Source: Tubulanus polymorphus
Taxonomy: Eukaryota; Nemertea; Palaeonemertea; Tubulaniformes; Tubulanidae
Direction of reading: 5' to 3'
DNA: 64,000 bases
Assembly (NCBI RefSeq): GCF_964204645.1
Contig: NC_134025.1
Coordinates: 19,188,001 to 19,252,000, forward strand
Below, piece by piece: positions 12,762 to 21,747 of the stretch. A model generated the notes under the pieces. The model did not search any database and had not been told where the DNA came from. It saw only the letters and a list, made by a program, of their open reading frames with translations. A program made the translations under genes and the position numbers. How positions within the stretch are numbered: position 1 is the stretch's first letter; the number at the start of each line of letters is the position of its first letter.

Positions 12762-13029
12762 AGTAATAGGGGTAATGGGCTTTCATACCAAAGGTCGAAA
12801 GGTCGAGCTCATAAAAAATGAAAAATATGAAAATAATAACAATTTCTATTTGAATTAGTAGCGAAACTCATAAAAAATGAAAAATAATTCTCGCACACTC
12901 GAATTTATTTTTCATTTTTTATGAGTTTCGCTACTAATTCAAATAGAAATTATTATTATTTTCATATTTTCATTTTTTACTCACTAGCCCTTTCGACCTT
13001 TGATATGAAAGCCCATTACCCCTATTACT
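12762..13029. repeat. 268-bp near-perfect palindrome of Polinton-like ends
   Basis: Each arm (about 132 bp) begins AGTAATAGGGGTAATGGGCT and contains a doubled GGTCGA word. It is the same layout as the termini of Polintons A, B and D (AGTAAT..., GGCTTTC, doubled GTACGAGA or GGACGAGA). The arms meet at about 12,895 with almost no spacer. The flanking hexamers (GTTATT and CTTAAA) do not match, so this does not look like a freshly inserted unit. It can be read as two Polinton TIRs joined head to head. Confidence 0.75.
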
Positions 13030-13296
13030 CTTAAAATATTCTTATACGTGAATAAAATATAAATGAATAACATATACGTATAAGTAATTAGAAAAGTAGG
13101 CTTTCAAGCCAGAGTACGAGAGTACGAGCTCTTATAGAATAGATATATAGATATATTTCAAACATTATTTCAATATTTATATTTGTATGAGTTAGATTTT
13201 TAAACATTTAAAGTGTTAGTAAAGTGTGATTGAAATAATTCATATTTAAATCATTGAACTTCTAAAATCAATTTAAAAAAACAATTTAGTATTAAA

Positions 13297-13725
13297 ATGG
13301 AAGCAAATAAGTACTACTGTTCAACATGTAATGTCAATATAGATAAATCCCAAAAAGCAAGACACAATAAAACTAAAACACATTTAGAGAATAAATTGAA
13401 ATTAGAATATGAAGATGATATATTAGAAACTAAATTAGATGAATTAAAGAATGAAAAAGAAACATATAAATGTGATACATGTAATCAATCATTCAGTGAT
13501 AAAAGATATTATAAAGAACATTTAAAATCTCATAGTCATATTAGAAATAAGAATAATGATATTTTAGGTGAGGATTATTTTGATGAAGATAACGATAAGA
13601 AACATAAGACAATTAAAAGAATAAGAAATAAATTAAACAATAAAAGACCATACATGGAAGATGTAAGAAATTATATTAATTCGTTAGATAATAAAAAAAG
13701 ATATACAGATAACCGAAGCATTTAA
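13297..13725 (+). pseudogene. Zinc-finger N-terminal module of Polinton A polB
   Basis: 142 codons open. Two C2H2-type fingers are visible: CSTCNVNIDKSQKARHNKTKTH near residue 9 and CDTCNQSFSDKRYYKEHLKSH near residue 60. The ending PYMEDVRNYINSLDN matches the B copy at 18,930. In both elements the reading frame breaks at the same region. Similarity continues in other frames (SDIGPAAIKF..., YPKISIS...) toward polB, so it is most simply the N-terminus of one long polB protein that has since been frameshifted. A separate DNA-binding protein is the alternative. Confidence 0.65.
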
Positions 13726-14045
13726 AAGTGATATTGGTCCAGCTGCTATTAAGTTTAAATTTCATAAAGGAAAAACATTAGAAGAAAATAAAAAACATTT
13801 AGAAAATATGAAAAATATAAAAAATAATAACTGATGTTGAATATCCTAAAATTAGTATATCTTCTAAAGTAAAGTTTATAAAATCTGAAGATAAACCAAT
13901 ATATAATATAAATTCTCATTCACAACATGTTATATCTAAACAACATATAGATGATAAATTAGATAAATGTTATAATGAAGTAAAAACTAAAATAGAAGAG
14001 AAATATTTTGAAGGATCAGGTTTAATATTTGATGAAATAATAATC

Positions 14046-17000
14046 ATGACTTTACATGTTTATAACACAAAATATAATAAGTTAACTAAATCAAAACCAA
14101 TTGATGAAAATAATGTATCATATTATAAAGAACCAGATATTGAAGCATCGAGTTATATTAAACTACCATTTAAAACTAATGCTGTAATAAATGTACAAAA
14201 TTTTGATTATAAATGTTTTCTATGGACAATTATAAGTTGCTTACATCCAACAGAAGATATTACACATAGTTTTAGAGTAACACATTATAAACAATTTGAT
14301 AATTATTATAAGATAGATAAGTATCCTGTTAGAATTAAAAATATCCCAAAAATAGAAAGAGATAATAATTTAAGAATAAATGTATTTGATTTAATCAAAT
14401 AGCCAGATACAAAAGGTAACAATATAAAACATTATACATTAGAACCTTTATACCTATCAAAAGATTATGATTTTAATGATGTTATAGATATATTATATTA
14501 TGAAAATCATTATATGTGGATTAAACAAATCGATTTATTTTTTAAATCAGAAAATGATCACCATAAAATATATCTATGTAGAAAATGTTTACATAGATTC
14601 AGTAATGAAAGTACATTATTAAATCATAAACAATTATGTGATAATCATGATTATTGTAAATTAGTTTTACCAAATGAAAAAGATAAAATATTAGAATTCA
14701 AAAAATATGATTACAAAAATAAAGTACCATTTGTAATATATGGAGATTTTGAATCATTAAATAAAGAATTAACTGATCAAGATAGAAAAGAAATATATTA
14801 TAAAAGAAAGAAATTAAATTCTAATGAAATTGATTTTTCAGATGAACCACCAAAAACAAATACTATTAAAAAGATTCATCAATCAGCTGCAGCTTTCGGG
14901 TTATATATTAAATCTGATTATCCAGAACTAATTGAAAGTGAATATTATGATTATAGAAATGAAAATGTTATCAATCATTTTTGTGACTTATTAATTGAAT
15001 ATGAAATAAAATTTAATGAAAAGTTAAATGAAAATATAGAAATTATAATGACAGAAGAAGATAAAGAAGCATTTGAGTTTGCAGATAAATGTTATTATTG
15101 TGAAAAGATATTTAATTATAAAGATAAAAAAGTAAGAGACCATGATCATTTGAATGGAAAGTTTAGAGGCGCTGCACATGAGAATTGTAACTTACAAGCT
15201 AAGAAAATTAACTTTGTACCAGTTATATTTCATAATCTATCAGGATATGATGCACATTTATTTATCAAACAGTTATGCCATAAAATAGAAGAAATTAATA
15301 ATGAAATAGAAAGATTAAATTCAAATAGATCAAAAGATAAAATACAAACTTATAAATTTAAAATGTTAGCTAGAACATCTGAGAATTATATATCATTCCA
15401 ATTTGGGTGTCTAAGATTTATAGATTCATATAGATTTTTAAATAGTTCATTAGATAATTTATCAAAATCATTAGTTGATGATGAATTAAGAATATTAAAG
15501 CAACATTACCCAAATAATGATGATTTTCAATTAATGAGATATAAAGGCGCAATTCCATATTCTTTCTATAAAAATCATAATGATTTTAACATAACTGAAT
15601 TATTGAAAGAACAATTCTATGATGAATTAAAAAATGAATATGTTAAAGATGAAGTCTATAATAGAACATTGAATATTTGTAATCATTTCAAAATAGAAAA
15701 TCATGGACAATTAGTAGATTTATATTTAAAATCAGATGTATTATTATTATCGGATATATTCGAAAGGTTTAGAGATGTAAACTTAAAATATTTCAATATT
15801 GATCCTTGTCATCGTTATTCTAGTCCAGGTTTAACATGGGATTGTGGATTAAAATTTACAGATATAAAACTGGATTTGTTAACAAATATAGATCAATTAT
15901 TATTATTTGAAAAGTCTATAAGAGGAGGAGTTTCAGGTGTATTAGGCGATAGATATTTCAATGTAAATGATAACCCTGGATATGAGTTATTATATATAGA
16001 TGCAAATAATTTGTATGGTTGGGCAATGATGGAACCACAACCTTATGGAGTATTTGAAATAAGTGAAGTTTAACAACATGAAAATAATGATAAATTTGAT
16101 CGGAAGAAAAGAATCCTAGATATTGCAGATGATTCAGATACTGGTTACTTTTTTGTTGTAGATTTAGAATATCCTGAACATATTAAATTTAAATCTAGAA
16201 ATCTAGCATACTGTCCAGAACATAAAACTGTAACTCATGAAGAACTATCAAATTATCAAAAAAGAATTAAACCCGAAAATAATATTCATGCAGAAAAGTT
16301 AATGGTAACTCAGGAAGATAAATATAATTATGTAGTACATTATAGAATGTTGAAGTTTTATTTGAATCAAGGAATGATCCTAAAAAAAGTACATAGATAT
16401 ATTTCATTTAGTCAATCTAAGTGGTTAGAAAAATATATAGACTTTAACACCAAACAGAGAACTGAAGCTAAAACTGATTTGAGAAAGATTTCTTCAAGTT
16501 AATGAACAATGCATTCTATGGTAAGACTTGTGAAAATATTAGAAATAGAAATGATATTGAGTTAGTTAGTAATGGTAAAAGGATAAGGCATTTACAAACA
16601 TATCCTAAATTTATTGGTAAAAGAATATTTGATGAAAATTTAGCTGCAGTTAAGATGAGAAGAACATCAATGAAATTTAATAAACCAATTTATGTTGGTG
16701 CTTCAGTTTTAGAAATATCAAAGCTATTGATGTATGAATTCTATTATAATGTATTACAACCTCATTTTGGAGAAAAGCATATAGAAATCTTATATTTTGA
16801 TACCGACAGTTACATATTAAAGATAAAAACTAATCACATAACAGATGATTTAAAAACATTAAAACATCATTTTGATTTCAGTAATTATCCTAAAAATCAT
16901 GAATTGTTTAGCAATGATAATAAAAAAGTTCCAGGGAAGTTTAAGGATGAATTAGGTGGTGAAGAAATGATTGAATTCATTGGTATTAGATCTAAAATGT

Positions 17001-17332
17001 ATTCATATAAAACTAAAGAACATGAAGCCAAAAAGTTAAAAGGAATAACCAAAAGTGTAGTAGAAAAGAATATTCATTTCAGAGATTACATCAATTATAT
17101 ATTCAATGAAGAAGTTAGAAAACATAAGATGAGATGTTTAAGATCTGAAGATCATGAAATGTTTATTGAAGAGATAGAGAAGATAAGGTTGAATCCATTT
17201 GATGATAAAAGATATATTCTGGATGATGGAATTCATACAGTTGCTTATGGTTGTAATTTAGATGAATACTTAAAATTTAAAAGAGAAGAAACAAAAGAGA
17301 ACGAGATTATGAACAGGATTCTAACGTGTTAA
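14046..17332 (+). pseudogene. Protein-primed family B DNA polymerase, Polinton A (broken)
   Basis: Exonuclease motifs: YGDFESLN (about 14,740), FHNLSGYDAHLF (about 15,228) and DLYLKSDVLLLSD (about 15,716). Polymerase motifs: IDANNLYGWAMM (about 15,997), NNAFYGKT (about 16,505) and an uninterrupted YFDTDSY (about 16,793). A DHDHLNGKFRGAAH...CN endonuclease VII/HNH-like insert lies near 15,138. Damage includes a TAG at 14,400, a TAA at 16,071 and a one-base loss near 16,475 that shifts the frame before motif B. The catalytic Asp pair of motif C is intact and has no intein, unlike copy B. The role in live elements is self-replication from terminal protein primers. Confidence 0.88.
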
Positions 17333-17362
17333 TCAGATTTTAATAAAAAATATGTATTATAA

Positions 17363-17714
17363 ATGGAGAGTAAACAAGCACACAGTGAGAACAACAAAGT
17401 ATTTCTAGATAGAATAAAAGATACTTCAAATGTCAAATCAGTAGATTATAAATTTAAGTTAAAAAAAATTAACAATCCATAAGAAATATCTAATTACAAA
17501 TATTGATACAGTTACTAACAAATATGGAGATAAATTAGTTATACACTTAGAATATGAAGGATTAAAAGGAAATACATATAAATTCAGAACATATTTACCA
17601 GATAGATTTCATAGATTACCAAGTGAAGATTTAGAAGAATTATGTTCAGGAGATTTCTATTTCATATACAAAGGTAAGAACGAAAAAGGGAACCATGAAA
17701 TAGATTTCGAATGA
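17363..17714 (+). pseudogene. Small conserved Polinton protein (~115 aa), frameshifted
   Basis: It starts MESKQAH after ATTATAAATG. The frame breaks at about 17,478, after which KKYLITNIDTVTNKYG...YKFRTYLPDRFHRLPSEDLEELC...HEIDFE is readable. The same family occurs at 35,268-35,594 (minus, B), 50,591-50,916 (minus, D) and 51,460-51,702 (E). Shared features are a lysine-rich first third and an Rx5LPDx4LxxEdLeel core. Function unknown. Here it lies between polB and the VELKEY gene, whereas in B and D it sits next to the right TIR. Confidence 0.6.
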
Positions 17715-17730
17715 GAAAATATGTAAAATA

Positions 17731-18481
17731 AATGAATACAGAATATTTGTTGATTCTAGAAGACTTACAAATTATAAATCACATAATTTACTAGTACAAT
17801 TAGATAGAGAATTCAAGAATTGTGTTGATTTAAAATTAGTAAATATAAGTTTATGTAATTCTTTTTATAATATATCGGATAAAACTTTTGAACATAGAGG
17901 GTTTATGATTTATATGAGAAATAAAGATAAATGGTTTCATATATTTTTTTTTTAAACCAGGATTATATAATCTAGAATCATTAGCGCAGGAAATTAATAG
18001 AAGAGCCCGGTTGAAAATCGGGGGCACTTCTGTATTTGAAATTAAATTTAATAAAATTGATAGTACTAATAAAATGAGAATAAAGATATCTAATGAACAA
18101 CATAAATTTATGGTAAACAAACCACTGGCTAAAATGTTAGGAATTAAACCGCTTACAGTTACTGGAAACGCAGAAGGCATCTCAAATATAATACCTTTTA
18201 CACACTTTTATATTTATTGCAATTTAATCGATCCTACAAAAACTTTCGAAGCAACTAAAGAAACAATTTGTAGTTCTAGTATACTAAATATTTTACCGCT
18301 AGAAAAGGTTAAACAATTTGGAACTCAAATAAATTATAATTTAGCTGAATGTGATTTTAAACCTTGTATTCCTCAATTTAATAATTTTAAATTAGAAATA
18401 AGAAATCATAATGGATATTTAATTGATTTAAATAACTTTCCTGTAATTTATGAATTAGTTATAAGATGTAACATTATATAA
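17731..18481 (+). pseudogene. 'VELKEY' structural-type protein, Polinton A (broken)
   Basis: Homologous along its length to the intact gene at 25,368-26,126 (FVDSRrLTNYKSHNLLVQLD start, FTHFYIYCNLIDPTKTFEA middle, LIDLNNFPVIYELVIRC end). It has lost the first dozen bases after ATG and has an extra T-run (about 17,942-17,955) that breaks the frame. Only the last 156 codons (18,011-18,481) remain open. See 25,368 for discussion of role. Confidence 0.7.
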
Positions 18482-18497
18482 TTGAATAATTATATCA

Positions 18498-18568
18498 ATG
18501 AATATAACTGTTGGGCCGAGTATATGTTTTGGGTTTGATTTTAAACGTGAGAAAGAAATGAAATTTAA
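18498..18568 (+). pseudogene. Start of the 'MNITVG' gene, Polinton A, cut by junction
   Basis: The first 23 or so codons match the gene at 26,143 (GPSICFGFDFKrEKEMKFN), then switch to the integrase sequence of element C in an open frame. The resulting 119-codon ORF (18,498-18,857) is therefore an accidental chimera, not a real gene. Confidence 0.75.
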
Positions 18569-18852
18569 CATTACTGATTTGCTTAAAGATATAGTAGCGT
18601 CGTACAATAAATCGTTTCATCGTAGTATAAAAATGGCTCCAAACGATGTCAACGAGTTAAACGCGTACAAAGTTTTCAAGAATCTATACGGTACAATCCG
18701 TAGTAAAAAACGCGTGAAATTTAAGTTTCGCGTTGGCGACACTGTGCGAATAAGCGAACTCAAAGGCCAATTTCAAAAAGGCTATTTACCCGGGTGGAGT
18801 ACCGAGTTGTTTACCGTTACGAAAAGAATTATGCGTGAGCCACCTGTATACA
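18569..18852 (+). pseudogene. Polinton C integrase, middle fragment
   Basis: It reads DIVASYNKSFHRSIKMAPNDVN...VKFKFRVGDTVRIS...GWSTELFTVTKRI. This matches the region after the catalytic core in Polinton (retroviral-type, rve) integrases: the YNxSxHxSIxMxPxDV motif and an SH3-like RVGDxVRIS segment. The upstream catalytic core is absent because sequence A abuts it. The gene is cut at 18,852 by element B and resumes at 35,680. Base composition is clearly less AT-rich than A or B, so it is a different lineage. Confidence 0.8.
18847..18852 (+). repeat. Target-site duplication of Polinton B (left)
   Basis: TATACA immediately before the element end AGTAATTGTAAATG. The same six bases follow the right end at 35,680-35,685. 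A 6-bp duplication is the Polinton hallmark. Removing B plus one copy keeps the C integrase frame open. Confidence 0.9.
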
Positions 18853-18939
18853 AGTAATTGTAAATGTGGGGTTTCATACCAGAGGACGAGACACCACTCA
18901 TCACCACAAGTAATTATTTTTCCTAATAAATGGGAGAGA
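18853..18939 (+). repeat. Polinton B left terminal inverted repeat
   Basis: About 85 bp matching the right end (35,592-35,679) in reverse complement. It contains GGGGTTTCATACCAGAGG, CACCACTCATCACCACAAGT, a T-run and TAATAAATGGGAGA. The repeat therefore includes the start codon of the first gene. The left copy has one GGACGAGA word, the right copy two. Confidence 0.88.
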
Positions 18940-19373
18940 ATGAACACCAGCCAGAAAATAATAATGTTAATAAAAATCAATATTATTGTCAATATTGTAA
19001 AAAATACGTCGATACATCTAATAAAACACGACATGAAAAAACTGCAAATCATATAAAAAATGTAATAGATTTTGAAACTCCAGAAAATTCCAATGAAAGA
19101 AAAGAAAGATTAGAAAATATGAATGTGGATGAAATAAAATGTGAAGTTTGTAATGAATTTATAGTAAAAAGGAATTATAATAGACATCTCGAATCACAAA
19201 AACATTATAAAAATTTAAATAAAAATGTTTTAGGATCAGAATATTTTGATAATAAACCTCAACAAGTAAAAAAATCAACTTCAAAGACTAAATCCATTTC
19301 AAATAAACCTTACATGGAAAATGTTAGAAATTATATTGATTCGCTAGAAATAACGATACAATTGAAATTTTAG
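18930..19373 (+). pseudogene. Zinc-finger N-terminal module of Polinton B polB
   Basis: 147 codons. Fingers: CQYCKKYVDTSNKTRHEKTANH (about residue 18) and CEVCNEFIVKRNYNRHLESQKH (about residue 66). It ends PYMENVRNYIDSLE, where the frame is lost; related sequence (IGPAAII, then a TGA, then FKGTTIEDYSK) continues to 19,484. The ATG lies inside the TIR, eight bases after a T-run. It is the likely N-terminus of a long polB polypeptide, as in element A, and could bind the element's ends. That role is inference. Confidence 0.65.
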
Positions 19374-19483
19374 AAACATTACATAGTAAAATTGGTCCTG
19401 CAGCTATTATATTTTGATTTTTTAAAGGTACTACAATAGAAGATTATAGTAAATTTAATGAAATAATAGAAAAAATACTAGAT

Positions 19484-20116
19484 TTGATAGCAGATGTTGA
19501 ATATCCAAAAATTAGTATCTCTGGGAAAGTAAGTTTTATAAAGTCAGAAGAAAAAATGGATTATAATATTCAAACACTCTCTGAAGAAATAATTTCAAAA
19601 ACACAAATAAAAGAGAAGTTAGAAAAAATATTTTATGAATTTAAACGTCATATTGAAGAAAGATATTTTGAGGGTTCTGGCTTAACATTGAATGAAATTA
19701 TATATTTAGATTTAAATGTTTATAATACAAAAAGGAATAAAACATCAAAAAGTAATAAAATGTTTAAAAATGATTCAAACTTTACAACAGAAAAGGATAT
19801 TAAAGCATCATCTTATATTAAATTACCATTTACAACAAAAGCAGTAATAAATGTTCAAAATGAAGATAATAAATGTTTTCTATGGTCAATTATTAGTTGT
19901 TTACACCCAACAGAAGATATGACGCATAGTTTTAGAATAACAAATTACCGGAAATATGAAACATTATATAAAATTGATCAATATCCAGTAACTATAAAAA
20001 TGATTCCTAAAATAGAAAAAGTTAATAATTTAAAAATAAATGTATTCGAATTAATGCAATTACCAAAGACAAAAGGTGAAAATATTAAAGATTATACATT
20101 GGAAGCTTTATATTAA
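19484..20116 (+). pseudogene. polB N-terminal region, Polinton B
   Basis: 210 codons in a second frame. VEYPKISISGKVSFIKSE, the FEGSGLTLNEI segment and the cysteine-containing NKCFLWSIISCLHPTEDMTHSFR are shared with A (14,046 ORF). The last of these resembles the conserved 'FLWS(I)xxxLHP' block upstream of the exonuclease domain in Polinton polymerases. A one-base loss near 20,113 moves the frame into the polymerase core. Confidence 0.7.
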
Positions 20117-21747
20117 CAGAATATTATGATGATGAAAATGCTATAGATTTGTTATATTACAAAAAAGATGAAAATGAACATTATATGTGGTTAAAACAAA
20201 TTGATTTATTCTTTAGAACAACAGAAAGTGATCATCATCGTAAAATTTATCTATGTAGAAAATGTTTATCTAAATTTATGACTGAGAATGCGTTACTAAA
20301 ACATAAAGAATTATGTGATAATAAAGATTTTTGTAAATTAATAATGCCAACAAAAAAAGATTGTAAGTTGAAATTTACTAATCATAAATTTAAGAATATT
20401 GTTCCATTTGTAATTTATGGGGATTTTGAATCATTGAATAAAGAATTAACCGATCAAGATAGAAAAGAAATATATAATAAAAAGCAATTATTAAAATCAA
20501 TGGATAAAGGAAGTGAATTAAATGAAGATATAATTCAAGACCCACCAATTATAAATACAATTAAAAAAGTTCATCAAAGAGCTGCTGCTTATGGAATTTA
20601 CATAAAATCAAATTATCCTGAATTATATGAAAGTCAATATATTTCTTTTAGAGGTGAAAATGTAGTTAATGATTTTTGTGACAAAATGATTGAATTAGAA
20701 AGTGATTTTGCAAAATTATTAAACAAAAATAAAAGAATAGTTATGACAAAAGAAGATGAAATTGATTTTAATTATGCAACTCATTGTTGTTATTGTGAAA
20801 AACGTTTTTATTCATTTGATAAAAAAGTTAGAGATCATGATCATTTAAATTCAAAATATCGTGGAGCTGCTCATGAAGATTGCAATTTACAAGCTAAGAA
20901 AGTTAATTTCGTACCAATATTATTTCATAATTTATCAGGATATGATACCCATCTATTTATAAAACAATTATCGGGAAAATTGGGTGCAATTAATCAAGAA
21001 ATAGAAGAATATAATGCTATGAATGAAGCAAATGTAAGAAAATATGATTTTAAACTATTAGCTAAAACATCTGAAAATTATATTTCATTTCAATTTGGTT
21101 GCATTAGATTTTTAGATTCTTATAGATTTCTAGCAAGTTCATTAGATAATTTATCAAAAAGTTTAGTTGATAATGATTTTGTTATAATTCGATATTATTA
21201 TCCAAATGAACAAGATTTTAAATTATTGAGATATAAAGGCGCAATTCCTTATTCATTTTATAAAACACACAATGATTTTAATGTAACAGAATTATTAAAA
21301 GATCAATTTTATGATCAATTAAAAGAGGAGTATGTGAAAGACGAAGTTTTTAATAGAACATTAAATATTTGGAACCATTTTAAGATGAAAAATCATGGTG
21401 AATTAGTTGATTTATATTTAAAATCAGATGTTATGATATTGGCTGACATATTTGAAAAATTTAGAGAAGTTAATTTGAATCATTTTAATGTTGATCCTTG
21501 TTATTGCTACTCTAGTCCTGGTTTAACCTGGCAATGTGGTTTAAAATATACAAATGTAGAATTAGATTTATTAAAAGAACCAGACATGGTTTTATTATTT
21601 GAAAAATCAATTAGAGGTGGAATTAGTGGTGTTATGGGAGATAGGTATTTTAAAGCAAATGATGAATATAAATTATTATATATTGACGCCAATAATTTAT
21701 ATGGTTGGGCAATGATGCAACCTCAACCATATAAAAATTTTATATAA
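20117..21747 (+). pseudogene. polB exonuclease/palm part, Polinton B
   Basis: The frame is open from 20,117 to a TAA at 21,745. It contains a CRKC...HKELC finger, ExoI YGDFESLN (about 20,417), an endonuclease VII/HNH-like insert CCYCEKRF...VRDHDHLN...GAAHEDCN (about 20,787-20,895), ExoII FHNLSGYDTHLF, ExoIII DLYLKSDVMILAD and motif A IDANNLYGWAMM (about 21,684). All catalytic acids I can locate are present. The TAA falls just after motif A; beyond it the same frame continues through GYFFVVDLEYPEN to the second half, so one nonsense change separates the halves. Confidence 0.85.

Larger units (their letters stand above)
13083..18568 (+). mobile_element. Polinton A (left part, truncated)
   Basis: The AT-rich element starts AGTAATTAGAAAAGTAGGCT with the doubled GTACGAGA word, as in the ends of B and D. 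It carries a zinc-finger/polB region, a small conserved protein, the 250-aa 'VELKEY' protein and the first 71 bases of the next gene. At about 18,568 sequence changes abruptly to the GC-richer element C, so its right two thirds are missing. Every gene has frame damage. It is the intein-free sister of element B. Confidence 0.8.

Noticed and set aside
18498-18857. 119-codon ORF that looks like a single gene
   Set aside because: It is a chimera of the Polinton A 'MNITVG' start and the Polinton C integrase, created at a rearrangement junction.
18786-19052. Antisense hydrophobic ORF at the left TIR
   Set aside because: Mirror of the A-rich zinc-finger gene; no conservation at the right TIR.
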